Of a DNA stretch of 64,000 nt, positions 1-9,100 are shown piece by piece. The notes under the pieces were generated by a model, which did no database searches, had not been told where the DNA came from, and saw only the letters and a list, made by a program, of their open reading frames with translations. How positions within the stretch are numbered: position 1 is the stretch's first letter; each line of letters begins with the position of its first letter. Origin of the DNA: CATOSD01 sp965226695 (GTDB taxonomy: Bacteria; Chloroflexota; Dehalococcoidia; Lucifugimonadales; CATOSD01); NCBI GenBank assembly GCA_965226695.1, contig OZ245405.1, forward strand, positions 2,604,001-2,668,000. The letters are read 5' to 3'. The position numbers were made by a program, and so were the translations under genes.

Positions 1-261
1 GAGGGCGGCAAGCTGCTCAGGATCGTCAGGCAGATCAAGGCGGAGACGGCAGACGCGGGATTCCCACCGCTGGCGATATACACGCAGACTCACGGTCCGC
101 ACGGAATGGTTGTTACCGAGCAGCAATGGGAATCGCTGGCCGCCTACGAGTCGTCCCGCGACCAGGTCCGGCAGACGCCGGCCATAACCGGCACGTTCAG
201 CGAGGCCTACCCGCTGTTGGCTGAAACCCACGTTACGGAGATCTACCGCAGGGTGGAGTAG
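1..261 (+). CDS. Hypothetical protein, C-terminal fragment
   Basis: The gene enters from outside the window; 86 codons are visible in frame 1, ending with TAG. The fragment is soluble, with no membrane segment, and ends in a run (FSEAYPLLAETHVTEIYRRVE-like) reminiscent of small dimeric alpha/beta-barrel (NIPSNAP-type) proteins, but this resemblance is weak and I do not assign a family. A dispersed intergenic repeat follows directly after its stop. Confidence 0.6.
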   Translation, partial: EGGKLLRIVRQIKAETADAGFPPLAIYTQTHGPHGMVVTEQQWESLAAYESSRDQVRQTPAITGTFSEAYPLLAETHVTEIYRRVE

Positions 262-267
262 GGCGGA

Positions 268-331
268 CTCACCCCCTACCCCGTATCGAGTACGGGGCAG
301 GCTCTAACCTTCCCCCATCGAGGGGGAAGGG
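268..331 (+). repeat. Dispersed intergenic repeat, copy 1
   Basis: About 64 bp made of two small inverted repeats: CCCCGTA..TACGGGG followed by CTTCCCCC-ATCG-AGGGGGAAG. A nearly identical copy lies at 6063-6126, and the second hairpin recurs in shortened or inverted form at 56451-56560 and 59906-59943. All copies lie between genes. Confidence 0.85.
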
Positions 332-364
332 ACTTGCGACGGCTGTAACTGAAAGGAAATCGAA

Positions 365-1111
365 TTGGCGACTCAACAGCACATCGAGATCAGGGAGTTG
401 GTCAAGGAGCGGTATTCCGAGGTGGCGAGAACCGCCGACGGCTGCTGTGTGGACTCGTGCTGCGAGACGGAGACGAACCTGTATACGCTCCAGGAGGTGG
501 AGGGGCTGCCGACGGAGGCGGTAATGGCGTCGGCCGGCTGCGGCAACCCTACCGCAATCGGGGCGCTGAACGCTGGCGAGACGGTGGTGGACTTTGGAAG
601 CGGCGGAGGCATCGACTGCTTCCTGGCGGCCAGGGCCGTTGGACCTGATGGCAGCGTAATCGGCGTGGACATGACCCCTGACATGGTGTCGCTGGCTCGC
701 GCCAACGCGCTCAAGCTGGGCCTCTCCAACGTCGAGTTTCACCTGTCGGAGATGGAGAGTACGCCCATACGCGCCGCGAGCGTGGACGTGATCATCTCCA
801 ACTGCGTCATCAACCTGTCCCCGGACAAGGACGCCGTGTTCCGGGAGGCCTTCAGGATTCTCAAGCCGGGCGGCCGTGTCTACATATCCGACATGTTGCT
901 GGTCAAGGAGCTACCCGACGAGGCCAAGGCCGACATGAGCAACTGGGTGTCGTGCCTGGGAGGCGCCGAGCCGGTCGAAGTCTACCTTGGCAGGATGCGC
1001 GCCGCCGGATTCGACAACGTGACGATCACGTCGGACACGCCCTGGGAGGGAAGCGACCGGTGGGCGTCCTACGCGCACAGCATGAACGTGCTGGGCCACA
1101 AGCCGGTTTAG
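365..1111 (+). CDS. arsM: Arsenite methyltransferase
   Basis: 248-residue SAM-dependent methyltransferase that would methylate As(III), a detoxification step in the cytoplasm. The SAM-binding motif DFGSGGGIDCF is at about residues 76-86 and the SNCVINL motif at 145-151. Three cysteines, C59, C147 and C197, match the three As(III)-binding cysteines of ArsM; the 50-residue spacing of the last two agrees with what I recall of characterised ArsM enzymes. An extra cysteine-rich stretch (C27, C28, C32, C33) lies near the N-terminus. The start is TTG at 365, preceded by AAGGAAA; no better ATG or GTG exists upstream. There is no arsR or other ars gene next to it, so it appears to be a stand-alone resistance gene. 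Confidence 0.9.
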   Translation: MATQQHIEIRELVKERYSEVARTADGCCVDSCCETETNLYTLQEVEGLPTEAVMASAGCGNPTAIGALNAGETVVDFGSGGGIDCFLAARAVGPDGSVIGVDMTPDMVSLARANALKLGLSNVEFHLSEMESTPIRAASVDVIISNCVINLSPDKDAVFREAFRILKPGGRVYISDMLLVKELPDEAKADMSNWVSCLGGAEPVEVYLGRMRAAGFDNVTITSDTPWEGSDRWASYAHSMNVLGHKPV

Positions 1112-1171
1112 AGCGCCCGCTGGCTCGAGGGGCCGGCGTTACGGCATTCGCCAAGATTTGAAATAGAAAAA

Positions 1172-1199
1172 GGAGAAGCGCCCTGTCGGGCGCTTCTCC
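1172..1199 (-). terminator. Intrinsic terminator of the coaD-side operon
   Basis: Perfect 12-bp stem GGAGAAGCGCCC/GGGCGCTTCTCC with a 4-nt loop. On the minus strand it is followed by CTTTTTCTATTT, so it ends the leftward rsmD-coaD-coiled-coil transcript. It may also reduce read-through from arsM on the plus strand. Confidence 0.88.
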
Positions 1200-1255
1200 C
1201 ACTTTTCGCTCCGGTCTAGGTGCCTCGGCTCACTGAGGGACAGGCCGGCGTCCGG

Positions 1256-1879
1256 TTAGACGTGGACTTCCTGTCCGTGAGACCCCTGTGGGGCATAGCT
1301 GGGGCTGGCGGTCTGGCCCCTATTGTCGACGCGCAGGGAGTCGATGCCCCGGCGCACCTGGCCGAGAACGTCGGCGAGGTGGGACTCCAGGCTGAAGAGC
1401 ACTTCGCGAGCGTACTGGTCGGCGCCTTCTCTTCGCATTGCGGCGGCGATGTCGGACTCGCCCATGAAGCGCTGCGCACGGCGCTGGGCGTCGTCGATGA
1501 TCTGGTTGGCCTCCTGACGGGCCTTCTCCCTCATCTGTTCCGTCTGGTCCTCCGCTGCCTTGAGCACTTCGTTCTCGCTGACCCTGGAGTTGAACTCGGT
1601 TTCAGCCGACCTGGTGAGGGAAGAAGCCTGCTGCTCGGCGGCGCCCTTGATACGCTGCGCCTCGAGATAGGCCTGGCTGATGATGCTGTCCTTCTGCTTG
1701 AGGATCTCGTCGGATTCCTGGATGTTCGCGGGAACCGAGCGGTCCGCCTGCTCGGCCATGTTGATGAGGCGCTCAAGCTGGTCGATCTCAACCATCACTT
1801 TGCGCCGGAAGCCGGGCATCCGGGTGCCCATGGCCGCCATTTGCCTCAGTTCGTTGGTAACTGCGTTGATGCTGCTAAT
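1256..1879 (-). CDS. Coiled-coil protein, probable ATT start
   Basis: 207 residues, mostly charged alpha-helix (roughly residues 20-170) rich in Glu, Gln, Arg and Ala, with a short proline-containing tail. It resembles DivIVA-like or ATP-synthase-b-like coiled coils; function unknown. It is the last gene of the rsmD-coaD group, 35 bp beyond coaD. The start is unusual: AAGGAGG is followed after 7 nt by ATT at 1879-1877, and the reading ISSINAVTNELRQMAAM continues without a break into the rest of the helix. No in-frame ATG, GTG or TTG exists between the SD and the first ATG at 1840, which has only a poor, too-close GAGG. I therefore place the start at ATT; 1840 is the conventional alternative. 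Confidence 0.75.
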   Translation of the reverse strand: MSSINAVTNELRQMAAMGTRMPGFRRKVMVEIDQLERLINMAEQADRSVPANIQESDEILKQKDSIISQAYLEAQRIKGAAEQQASSLTRSAETEFNSRVSENEVLKAAEDQTEQMREKARQEANQIIDDAQRRAQRFMGESDIAAAMRREGADQYAREVLFSLESHLADVLGQVRRGIDSLRVDNRGQTASPSYAPQGSHGQEVHV

Positions 1880-1914
1880 GATGCTCCCTCCTTGTGTTCG
1901 CGCTAATCCTTCGC

Positions 1915-2418
1915 CTATCGCTTTCGTGATGGCATGAGTTTAGCCTCGAGCGCCTCGGCAACGTGCGGCGGCACGAGGTTTTCGACGTTGGCCCCCAGCG
2001 TTACAACCTCTTTGATTCGACTGGAAAACACGAACTGGTAGTCTAGCGAACTCATCATGCATACCACGTCGATTTCGGGGTCCAGGTTGCGCCACATCAA
2101 CGCCATTTCGAACTCCAGCTCGAAGTCGAAGCCTGCCCTAAGGCCCCTGAGAATGAACTGGGCGCCCTGGCGGTGGGCGACTGTCGGCGCCAGTCCCGTG
2201 AACGGAACGACGTTTACATTGGGCAGATTGCTCACGCTACGCTCGAACAGCTCCACTCGCTCCTCTGTTGAAAACAGCAGCCGCTTCGTGGGCGGCGAGT
2301 CGTAGACGCAGATAGTCAACTGGTCAAACAGCCTCGACGCTCTGGTGGCAATGTCGACGTGACCGTTGTGGGCCGGGTCGAAGCTGCCTGGGTATATCGC
2401 TTTAGCCACCAGTTTCAC
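1915..2418 (-). CDS. coaD: Phosphopantetheine adenylyltransferase
   Basis: 167 residues, normal family length. Transfers AMP from ATP to 4'-phosphopantetheine, the fourth step of coenzyme A synthesis. The nucleotidyltransferase signature GSFDPAHNGH is at about residues 11-20, the RGLRAGFDFE loop near 91-100, and the C-terminal SSRIKEV (ISSxxxR-type) motif near 132-138. It overlaps the end of rsmD by 17 bp, the common rsmD-coaD arrangement, implying co-transcription. The final CoA step, coaE, is encoded separately at 10.7 kb. Confidence 0.96.
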   Translation of the reverse strand: MKLVAKAIYPGSFDPAHNGHVDIATRASRLFDQLTICVYDSPPTKRLLFSTEERVELFERSVSNLPNVNVVPFTGLAPTVAHRQGAQFILRGLRAGFDFELEFEMALMWRNLDPEIDVVCMMSSLDYQFVFSSRIKEVVTLGANVENLVPPHVAEALEAKLMPSRKR

Positions 2419-2965
2419 CTACCGTGTAGAACGTAATCGACGTGTCGCCGTACCGTCGGCTATCCATTTGCCTCAAGCTGCCGTAACCATTCTCGAGCGG
2501 CTCGCTGCTGCGGTGTTCGGCAACCACCACGCCGCTGTCGGCCACCAGGCCCCGCTCGGCCAGCCGCGAGAACATCGCCTGCCAGGGCGCCGACTGGTAC
2601 GGCGGGTCGGCCAGCACCAGCCCGTACTCTTCGCAGATGCCGCCAAGCATCCGCTCCACCGTCCCGCATAGGACCCTGCTTCGCTCGTCCAGGTCCAGGT
2701 CGCCCAAGTTGCGGGCCAACTGGCGGCACCTTCTGCCCCTCGACTCTACGAAATCGGCCCAAGCCGCGCCTCTGCTCAGCGCCTCGATGCCAAGGGCGCC
2801 GGTCCCGGCGTACAGGTCGAGCACTCGCACCCCCTCTATGGCTGAACGGCCCAGAATCGAGAACATCGCGCCGCGCACCCTTTCGGACGTTGGCCGCAGA
2901 CTTCGTTCGCGGTCCGTGCGGATCAGTCTCCCTCTGTGCGTTCCTCCCGAAATCCTGACGCTCAT
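2402..2965 (-). CDS. rsmD: 16S rRNA (guanine-966-N2)-methyltransferase
   Basis: 187 residues from the ATG at 2965 (MSVRISGG), where RsmD homology begins. A longer in-frame reading back to 3103 adds 46 residues that do not look like the family, and GGAGGG lies upstream of 2965. The enzyme methylates G966 of 16S rRNA using SAM. Visible motifs are RPTSERVRGAMFSIL near the N-terminus, the SAM loop LDLYAGTGALGIEALSRGA, and the catalytic LADPPY. It is translationally overlapped with coaD. Confidence 0.93.
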   Translation of the reverse strand: MSVRISGGTHRGRLIRTDRERSLRPTSERVRGAMFSILGRSAIEGVRVLDLYAGTGALGIEALSRGAAWADFVESRGRRCRQLARNLGDLDLDERSRVLCGTVERMLGGICEEYGLVLADPPYQSAPWQAMFSRLAERGLVADSGVVVAEHRSSEPLENGYGSLRQMDSRRYGDTSITFYTVGETGG

Positions 2966-3203
2966 GGGCCGCGTGGCCCTCCACCTCTGGCCTGCCACGC
3001 CGCTTCGCCCCAGCGCCGGCCGCAATAGCGATCGAAATGGGTAAGCCACGGTCAACAGGCGAGTGGCCGGGCGGGACTCCGCGACGCTAACAAAGGTTAA
3101 CAATGGCCAAAATCATGATTAAAGCGCATTTTGGACACGTTTTTGACGAGTTAGGAACTATTGCGCAGCCCGGGCGACTTGCGCGGCGCGGGTTCGAGGC
3201 GGT

Positions 3204-3232
3204 TTTACATTGACTATACGCCGGGTTAGAAT
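3204..3232 (+). promoter_or_regulatory. Predicted sigma70-type promoter for lysS
   Basis: TTTACA, 17-bp spacer, TAGAAT, about 85 bp upstream of the lysS start and within the roughly 350-bp divergent gap between rsmD and lysS. Apart from this promoter I see no further feature in 2966-3315. Confidence 0.6.
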
Positions 3233-3315
3233 AATTCGGCTTAGGGGTTGTTCAAGATACGGCGCGGACTTCGGATTGCCGCCGTACGCGCAGGTCGGAG
3301 GGCTCGCGATACGCT

Positions 3316-4800
3316 ATGCAGGAAGATAACGAACTAATGAGTGTTCGGCTGGCAAAGCTGGGCAGGCTGAGGGACAGAGGAATCGACCCTTATCCGCACC
3401 GGTTCAAGCGGACGCACACCGGCGCCGACGCTGCGGCACTCTTCGAAGCCGCCGAGGCCCAGGCCGGCGAGAGCGAGGCCCGCACCGGGCCGGTTTCCGT
3501 CGCGGGCCGTATAGTCGCGCTTAGAGGCATGGGGCGGGCAACATTCGTCGACCTGCTCGACGGCTCCGGTCGCATGCAGGTGATGCTTCGCCGCAACGTG
3601 CTTGAAGAGGACTACGGCATACTCGAGGACCTTGACCTGGGAGACTGGATCGGCGTGAGCGGCGAGGTGTTCAGGACACGCGCGGGCGAAGTCACGGTCG
3701 AGGCGGGATCCCTGAGGGTGCTCTGCAAGTCGCTGCGCCCGCTGCCGGAGAAGTGGCACGGCCTGGTGGACGTCGAGGCTCGCTACCGGCAACGCTACCT
3801 GGACCTGATTGCCAATGAGGAGGCGCGGCGCACCGCCACGATGCGGCCCCGCATAGTGTCGGCGATCCGGCGATTCATGGACGCGCGCGGATTCCTCGAG
3901 GTCGAGACGCCCGTGCTGGTTCCCGTTGCGGCTGGAGCCATGGCTCACCCCTTCGTCACTCACCACAACGCTCTAAACCGCGACCTGTTCCTGCGCATCG
4001 CCACCGAGCTGTACCTCAAGCGTCTCATCGTGGGCGGACTGGAGAAGGTCTACGAGATAGGCAAGGTGTTCCGCAACGAGGGCGTGGACCAGGACCACAG
4101 CCCGGAGTTCACCATGATGGAGAGCTACGAATCATTCGCGGACTACAACGACGTCATGACGATGGTCGAGGAGCTCGTTTCCGGCGTGGCCATGGAGATA
4201 ACCGGCAGTCCGGTGGTCGAATTCGGCGAGCGGACCATCGACTTCACTCCCCCCTGGCCCAGGCTCGGCTTCCGCGAGCAGGTCATCAAGTACAGCGGCA
4301 TCGATTTCCTGGACTACCCGGACACCGAGGACCTGAAGGAGGCGATGCGGGATGTCGGCGTGGACGTGTCGCAGCAGGTGAGCAGGGGCGGCCTCCTCGA
4401 CAAGCTCATATCGGCCAAGGTGGAGCAGCACCTGGTGCAGCCCACCTTCCTGGTCGACTTTCCCATCGAGATGTCGCCGCTCTCCAAGAAGAAGGCGGAC
4501 AGCTCCAGTCTGGTAGAGCGGTTCGAGGGTTACGCGGCCGGCATGGAGTTTTGCAACGCCTTCACGGAGTTGAACGACCCGGTAGACCAGCGCCAGCGCT
4601 TCGAGGAGCAGGAAGAGGTGCGGACGGAGTTCGAGGGAGAAGAGACGGACAGGCTCGACGAGGACTTCCTCGTCGCAATCGAACATGGGATGCCGCCCAC
4701 CGGTGGGCTGGGGCTGGGAATCGACCGGCTGACAATGCTGCTGTCGGGGCGCCAGAACCTGCGCGAGGTCGTCCTGTTTCCGCAGCTTCGCACCAGGTAG
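3316..4800 (+). CDS. lysS: Lysyl-tRNA synthetase, class II
   Basis: 494 residues. Charges tRNA-Lys. An N-terminal OB-fold anticodon-binding domain (about residues 60-150) precedes the class II catalytic core. Motif 2 is seen as FRNEGVDQDHSPEFTMME near residues 252-270, and motif 3 as GLGLGIDRLTMLLSG near 470-485. The N-terminus (VRLAKLGRLRDRGIDPYPHRF-type) fits bacterial LysRS. GGAGGG lies 13 nt upstream of the ATG, rather far; an in-frame ATG at 3337 is the only close alternative. Confidence 0.97.
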   Translation: MQEDNELMSVRLAKLGRLRDRGIDPYPHRFKRTHTGADAAALFEAAEAQAGESEARTGPVSVAGRIVALRGMGRATFVDLLDGSGRMQVMLRRNVLEEDYGILEDLDLGDWIGVSGEVFRTRAGEVTVEAGSLRVLCKSLRPLPEKWHGLVDVEARYRQRYLDLIANEEARRTATMRPRIVSAIRRFMDARGFLEVETPVLVPVAAGAMAHPFVTHHNALNRDLFLRIATELYLKRLIVGGLEKVYEIGKVFRNEGVDQDHSPEFTMMESYESFADYNDVMTMVEELVSGVAMEITGSPVVEFGERTIDFTPPWPRLGFREQVIKYSGIDFLDYPDTEDLKEAMRDVGVDVSQQVSRGGLLDKLISAKVEQHLVQPTFLVDFPIEMSPLSKKKADSSSLVERFEGYAAGMEFCNAFTELNDPVDQRQRFEEQEEVRTEFEGEETDRLDEDFLVAIEHGMPPTGGLGLGIDRLTMLLSGRQNLREVVLFPQLRTR

Positions 4801-4932
4801 TTTTCCGGTAGCGCGTTCGGTCCCGGCAGGGCGGCAGTGCCTATCTAAGCACAGTCCGCGCCAGGCGCTGCAAGGCGGTTTTGAAGGATAGGTTGGCATT
4901 GCTGGAGCACGGCAGCGGAGGCATGCGGGCCC

Positions 4933-6051
4933 ATGGCGCGAACAGTTGACGTAGCGATTGTCGGCGGTGGCGTGATCGGGAGCGCCATTGCACTGTACCT
5001 GGCGAAGCGCGGCTTTCTATGCGAGCTGTTCGAGCAGCGTGAGTTCGGGTGGGGCGCGTCCGGCGCGACGGCCGGGGTGGTAGGCCCGCTGTGGCACGTT
5101 CCCCACACGCACGAGGCTGCCATGTCGCTCGGCCTTCGCAGCTTGCGGGAGTTCCCGCGGCTGACCGGGGCGCTGGCCGAAACGGGCGTGTCAACCGGAT
5201 ACCGCCAGTCCGGCATCCTCAACGTCGCCCGCACGGAAGCCGACGAACAGGCGCTGAGGGACGGTCTCATCTGGCAGGGCGAGCTTGGGCTGGGCGTGCG
5301 CTGGGTGGACCGAGATGAGCTGCTGGAACTGGAGCGGCACGTCGCACCGGGCGCGCTGGGCGGCGTCTACTCCCCCCAGGAGGGCTTTGTGCATGGCCGC
5401 TCGTTCGTGCGCGCCATAGCCTACGCGGCGGCCAACGTGTTCGGCGCGCGGCTCGCCGAGGGCGTGGAGGTGGGCGGGCTGATCACGGAAGGCGACCGCG
5501 TCGTTGGAGTGCAATCGAGCGAAGGCCGCCTGTACGCCGATCACGTGGTGTTGGCGGCCGGGCCGTGGAGCGGTCTGGCAGGCCGCTGGCTCCCGCGGGG
5601 GCTGCCGGTACGGCCTGTGAAGGGCCAGCGTCTGCTGCTGCGCAAGCCCGGCTTCATGCCGTCCATGCCCGTGCGCGACGAAGGCCGTTACGTCATGCCG
5701 CAGCCTGACGGCAGCGTACTCGTGGCCGCCACCCGCCACGAGGGCGAGTTCGACAACCGCGTCACGGCTGACGCCGTGGGCGAGTTGCTGGCTGACGCCG
5801 CGCGGGCGTTCCCACTGCTGCGCGACGCGGAGTTCGCAGGGGCGATAGCGGGGGTGCGGCCCGCCTCGCCCGATGGCCTTCCCATCATCGGCCCCGTGCC
5901 CGGGTGGGAAGGGCTGACCATCGCGTCGGGGCACGACTCGGCAGGCGTGATGCTCGCGCCGGGCACGGCCCAACTTGTTACGGACTTTCTCATGAGCGGC
6001 GACGCCGCCCCCCTGGAGCCGTTCGGCCTGTCGAGGTTCGTCGCGAACTGA
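4933..6051 (+). CDS. FAD-dependent amine/amino-acid oxidase (DAO family)
   Basis: 372 residues. The N-terminal dinucleotide-binding motif VAIVGGGVIGSAIALYLAKRG (residues 6-25) and the C-terminal GLPIIGP...ASGHDSAGVMLAPGTA segment place it in the D-amino-acid oxidase/glycine oxidase/sarcosine oxidase superfamily. These flavoproteins oxidise a secondary or primary amine with release of the imine. Substrate cannot be told from sequence. No partner subunits are nearby, so it probably acts as a single-chain cytoplasmic oxidase. A GGAGG is 11 nt before the ATG. Confidence 0.85.
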   Translation: MARTVDVAIVGGGVIGSAIALYLAKRGFLCELFEQREFGWGASGATAGVVGPLWHVPHTHEAAMSLGLRSLREFPRLTGALAETGVSTGYRQSGILNVARTEADEQALRDGLIWQGELGLGVRWVDRDELLELERHVAPGALGGVYSPQEGFVHGRSFVRAIAYAAANVFGARLAEGVEVGGLITEGDRVVGVQSSEGRLYADHVVLAAGPWSGLAGRWLPRGLPVRPVKGQRLLLRKPGFMPSMPVRDEGRYVMPQPDGSVLVAATRHEGEFDNRVTADAVGELLADAARAFPLLRDAEFAGAIAGVRPASPDGLPIIGPVPGWEGLTIASGHDSAGVMLAPGTAQLVTDFLMSGDAAPLEPFGLSRFVAN

Positions 6052-6062
6052 GGGTGTGGGCC

Positions 6063-6126
6063 CTCACCCCCATCCCCGTATCAAGTACGGGGCAGGCTCT
6101 AACCTTCCCCCATCGAGGGGGAAGGG
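6063..6126 (+). repeat. Dispersed intergenic repeat, copy 2
   Basis: Same sequence and orientation as 268-331 with few substitutions (for example GTATCAAGTAC for GTATCGAGTAC). It is followed at 6147-6173 by a different inverted repeat (TTTGCAAACCCGCCCCTACCGG) that recurs inverted at 56393-56426, and by a short GAGGGGGAAGGG remnant at 6181-6193. It separates the convergent oxidase and ileS genes. Confidence 0.85.
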
Positions 6127-6198
6127 GCTCACATGAGCGCACGCGAGCGGTTTGCAAACCCGCCCCTACCGGCCGTGCCCCGAGGGGGAAGGGATGGA

Positions 6199-9100
6199 TC
6201 AGGTCCGGACAAGACCCAGGCTGATCTCCTCGCCGTCGACGCTGAGCGTGGCCGTGTGCGCCGCTTCCGGCGCCGGCGCGTTCACCAGGTCGTCGCTGAG
6301 AGTCTCCCGCCGCACGTAGTCGCCGTGAGCGGCCAGCATCTCTCGCAGCGTGTCGCCGCACAGGTAGTAGACGATGATGTGGTCGGCGATGTCGAACTCC
6401 GCCTCGCGGCGAAGGTTCTGCACCTGGTGGACAAGCTCGCGGGCCATGCCTTCCAGCGCCAGCTCGCGGCTCACGGCGGTGGTGACGGCCAGGGTGTAGC
6501 CGCCCTCCGAGGCTATGGAGTAGCCCTCCCGCTGGGAAGAGTTCACCAGGATTTCTTCTGGCAGCAGGTCATAGCCGTCCACGTCCACGGTCTCGCCGGC
6601 CAGCACTTGCGACCGGACGGCTCGGGCGTCGGCGTTCTTGAGGCCGCCTATGATGTAGCGCAGCTCCATGCCGTACTTGGGGCCCAGCAGGGGCATGTTG
6701 GCCTGCACGCTGAACTCCATAACCTCGGACTCGTCGTCGATGGTCGATACGCTCTTGACGTTCAGCTCGTCTCGCACCTGCTCGACCACCTGGTCCAGCC
6801 GGGCCGACTCCTCCGGCGAGCGCAACACAACCAGGGCGTCCCCGAGCGGCTGGCGCACCTTCAGACTTGCCTTGCTCCGCGCCGCGCGGCCCAGGCTCGA
6901 CAGCCGCATCGCGAGCCGGGTCGCCTCGGCCAGCTCCTCGTCGATCAGGCTCTCGTCGCAGACCGGATAGCTCTCCAGGTGCACGCTCTCGCGCCCGCCC
7001 ACGCTTTCAGGCACAAGGTTTCGGTAGATCGACTCCGTGACGAACGGCACGATGGGCGCGAGAAGCCTGGCCAGCGTGACCAGGCACTCGTACAGCGTCG
7101 AGTGCGCGGCGAGCTTGTCTTCGTCCGCGTCAGACTTCCAGAATCGGCGGCGGCTGCGGCGGACGTACCAGTTCGACAGGTACTCTACGAAGCGCTCGGC
7201 TACGCGGCTCGCGCGATCAGGTTCGAAATTCTCAAGGGCGTTGGTCACCTCGCGCACCAGCATGTTCAGCTCGGAGATGATCCACCTGTCGAGCTCCGGG
7301 CGCGTGCCCACATCCGGCGAAGGCGTCGAGGGGTCGAACTCGTCGATGTTGGCGTAGGTTACGAAGAAAGAGTAGACGTTCCACAACGGAATGAGGAAGC
7401 GGCGGCGCACCTCGTCCGCAGAGCGGAAGCCGAAATTGACGTTCAGCGCCGGATTGTGACGTGAGTACAGCCAGCGCATAGAGTCCACGCCCATGCGTTC
7501 CGCGGCGTCCTCGAACCAGATGGCGTTGCCCTTGCTCTTGTGCATCTCGTCGCCGTTCTCGTCCCTCATCAGCGCGTAGCTGAACACCGTCTTGCACGGC
7601 TCGGAGTTTTCGAGCGCGGTGCTCATGGTGAGCAGCGAGTAGAACCAGTTCCGAAACTGGCCGGGGAAGCTCTCCGAGATCCAGTCGGCGGGGAACCAAT
7701 CTTTCCAGTACTCCTTGTCCTGCCGGTAGCCCAGCGTGGAGAACGAGACGATGCCCGCGTCCAGCCAGGGGTTGCCCACGTCGGTGATGCGGGACACGCG
7801 AGCGCCGCATTGGGGGCACTCGATCTTCACGGCGTCGATCCACGGGCGGTGCGGAGAGTGACCGCTGAACTCGTCCCATCCCTCGACAGCCCTCCGCTCC
7901 ATCTCCTCCTCGCTGCCGATCACGTCGAAGTGGCCGCACTCGCACTTGAAGATGGGCAGCGCCAGGCCCCAGTAGCGCTTCTTGGAGATCATCCAGTCGT
8001 CCATGTTGCGTAGCCAGTCCAGCTCGCGTTCGAGACCGAACGACGGGATCCAGCGAATGTTTCGGGTGACGTCCGCTATCTGGTGGCGCAGGTCGTCCAT
8101 GGAGATGAACCACTCGTCCACGAGCCGGAACACCAGCTCGGAGTCGCACCTCCAGCAGACGGGGTAGCGGTGCGAGTATTGTTCCAGCCGGTAGAACACG
8201 CCCTTTTCGCGAAGGCTGTCGTAGATGGGCTTGTTGACGTCGTAGACGCTCATGCCCGTTAGCCAGTCGAACCCGTCGACGAAGTCGCCGAACTCGTCGA
8301 GCGGCGCGATGGTTGCCAGCCCGTGCTCTTTGCCGAGCGCGAAGTCCTCTTTGCCCGCGCCCGGAGCGACGTGGACAATGCCCGTGCCCTCCGTCTCGCT
8401 CACGTCTTCCCACGCGATAACGCGATGCTCCACTCCCTGCTGCGCAGCAAGCTCGTCGAATGGCCCGCTGTAGCGCCGTCCGACAAGCTCGCTGCCCGGC
8501 ATCTCCGCCAGGGTCTCTACCTCGCCGCGCAACAGTGGAAGCAGCGCCTTGACGAGATACAGGGTGTCCTCTCCGTCGTGCGCCTTCACGTAGGTCTTTT
8601 CCGGGTGGACCGCCGCGGCCACGTTGGAAGTAAGCGTCCAGGGGGTGGTCGTCCAAACCAGCAGGGAGGCGTCTTCGTCGACAAGCGGGAACTTGACGTA
8701 GAGGCCGGGATGGACGATCTCCTTGTAGCCCTCCGTCACGATCTCGTGCTCCGACAGGCCTGTGCCGCAGCGGGGGCACCACGGCATCACGTCGCGGCCC
8801 TCGTAGAGCCAGCCGCGCTCGTGGCAGGTCTTCAGGAACTGCCAGATGGTGTAGTTGTTCTCGTCGGCCATCGTGTGGTACGAGTCGTCCCAGTCCATCC
8901 AGTAGGCGAGGCGCTGGGACTGCGACGAGATGACGTCGGAGAAGCGGCGGACCCTTTCTTTGCACAGCTCCACGAACTTGTCTATGCCGTAGGCCTCGAT
9001 GTCGCGCTTGGACTTGAAGCCAAGCTCCTTTTCTACCTCAACCTCGATCCACAGGCCCTGGCCGTCGAAGCCGTTCTGGAAGCGTTGCCTGTATCCCTGC

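Noticed and set aside
6133..7464. Long open frame on the plus strand opposite ileS
   Set aside because: It is the antisense of a clear IleRS. High GC keeps frames open by chance, and the product is low in complexity with no ribosome binding site.
7232..8965. 577-codon minus-strand frame within ileS
   Set aside because: Arg/Pro/Gly-rich out-of-frame reading of the IleRS gene.
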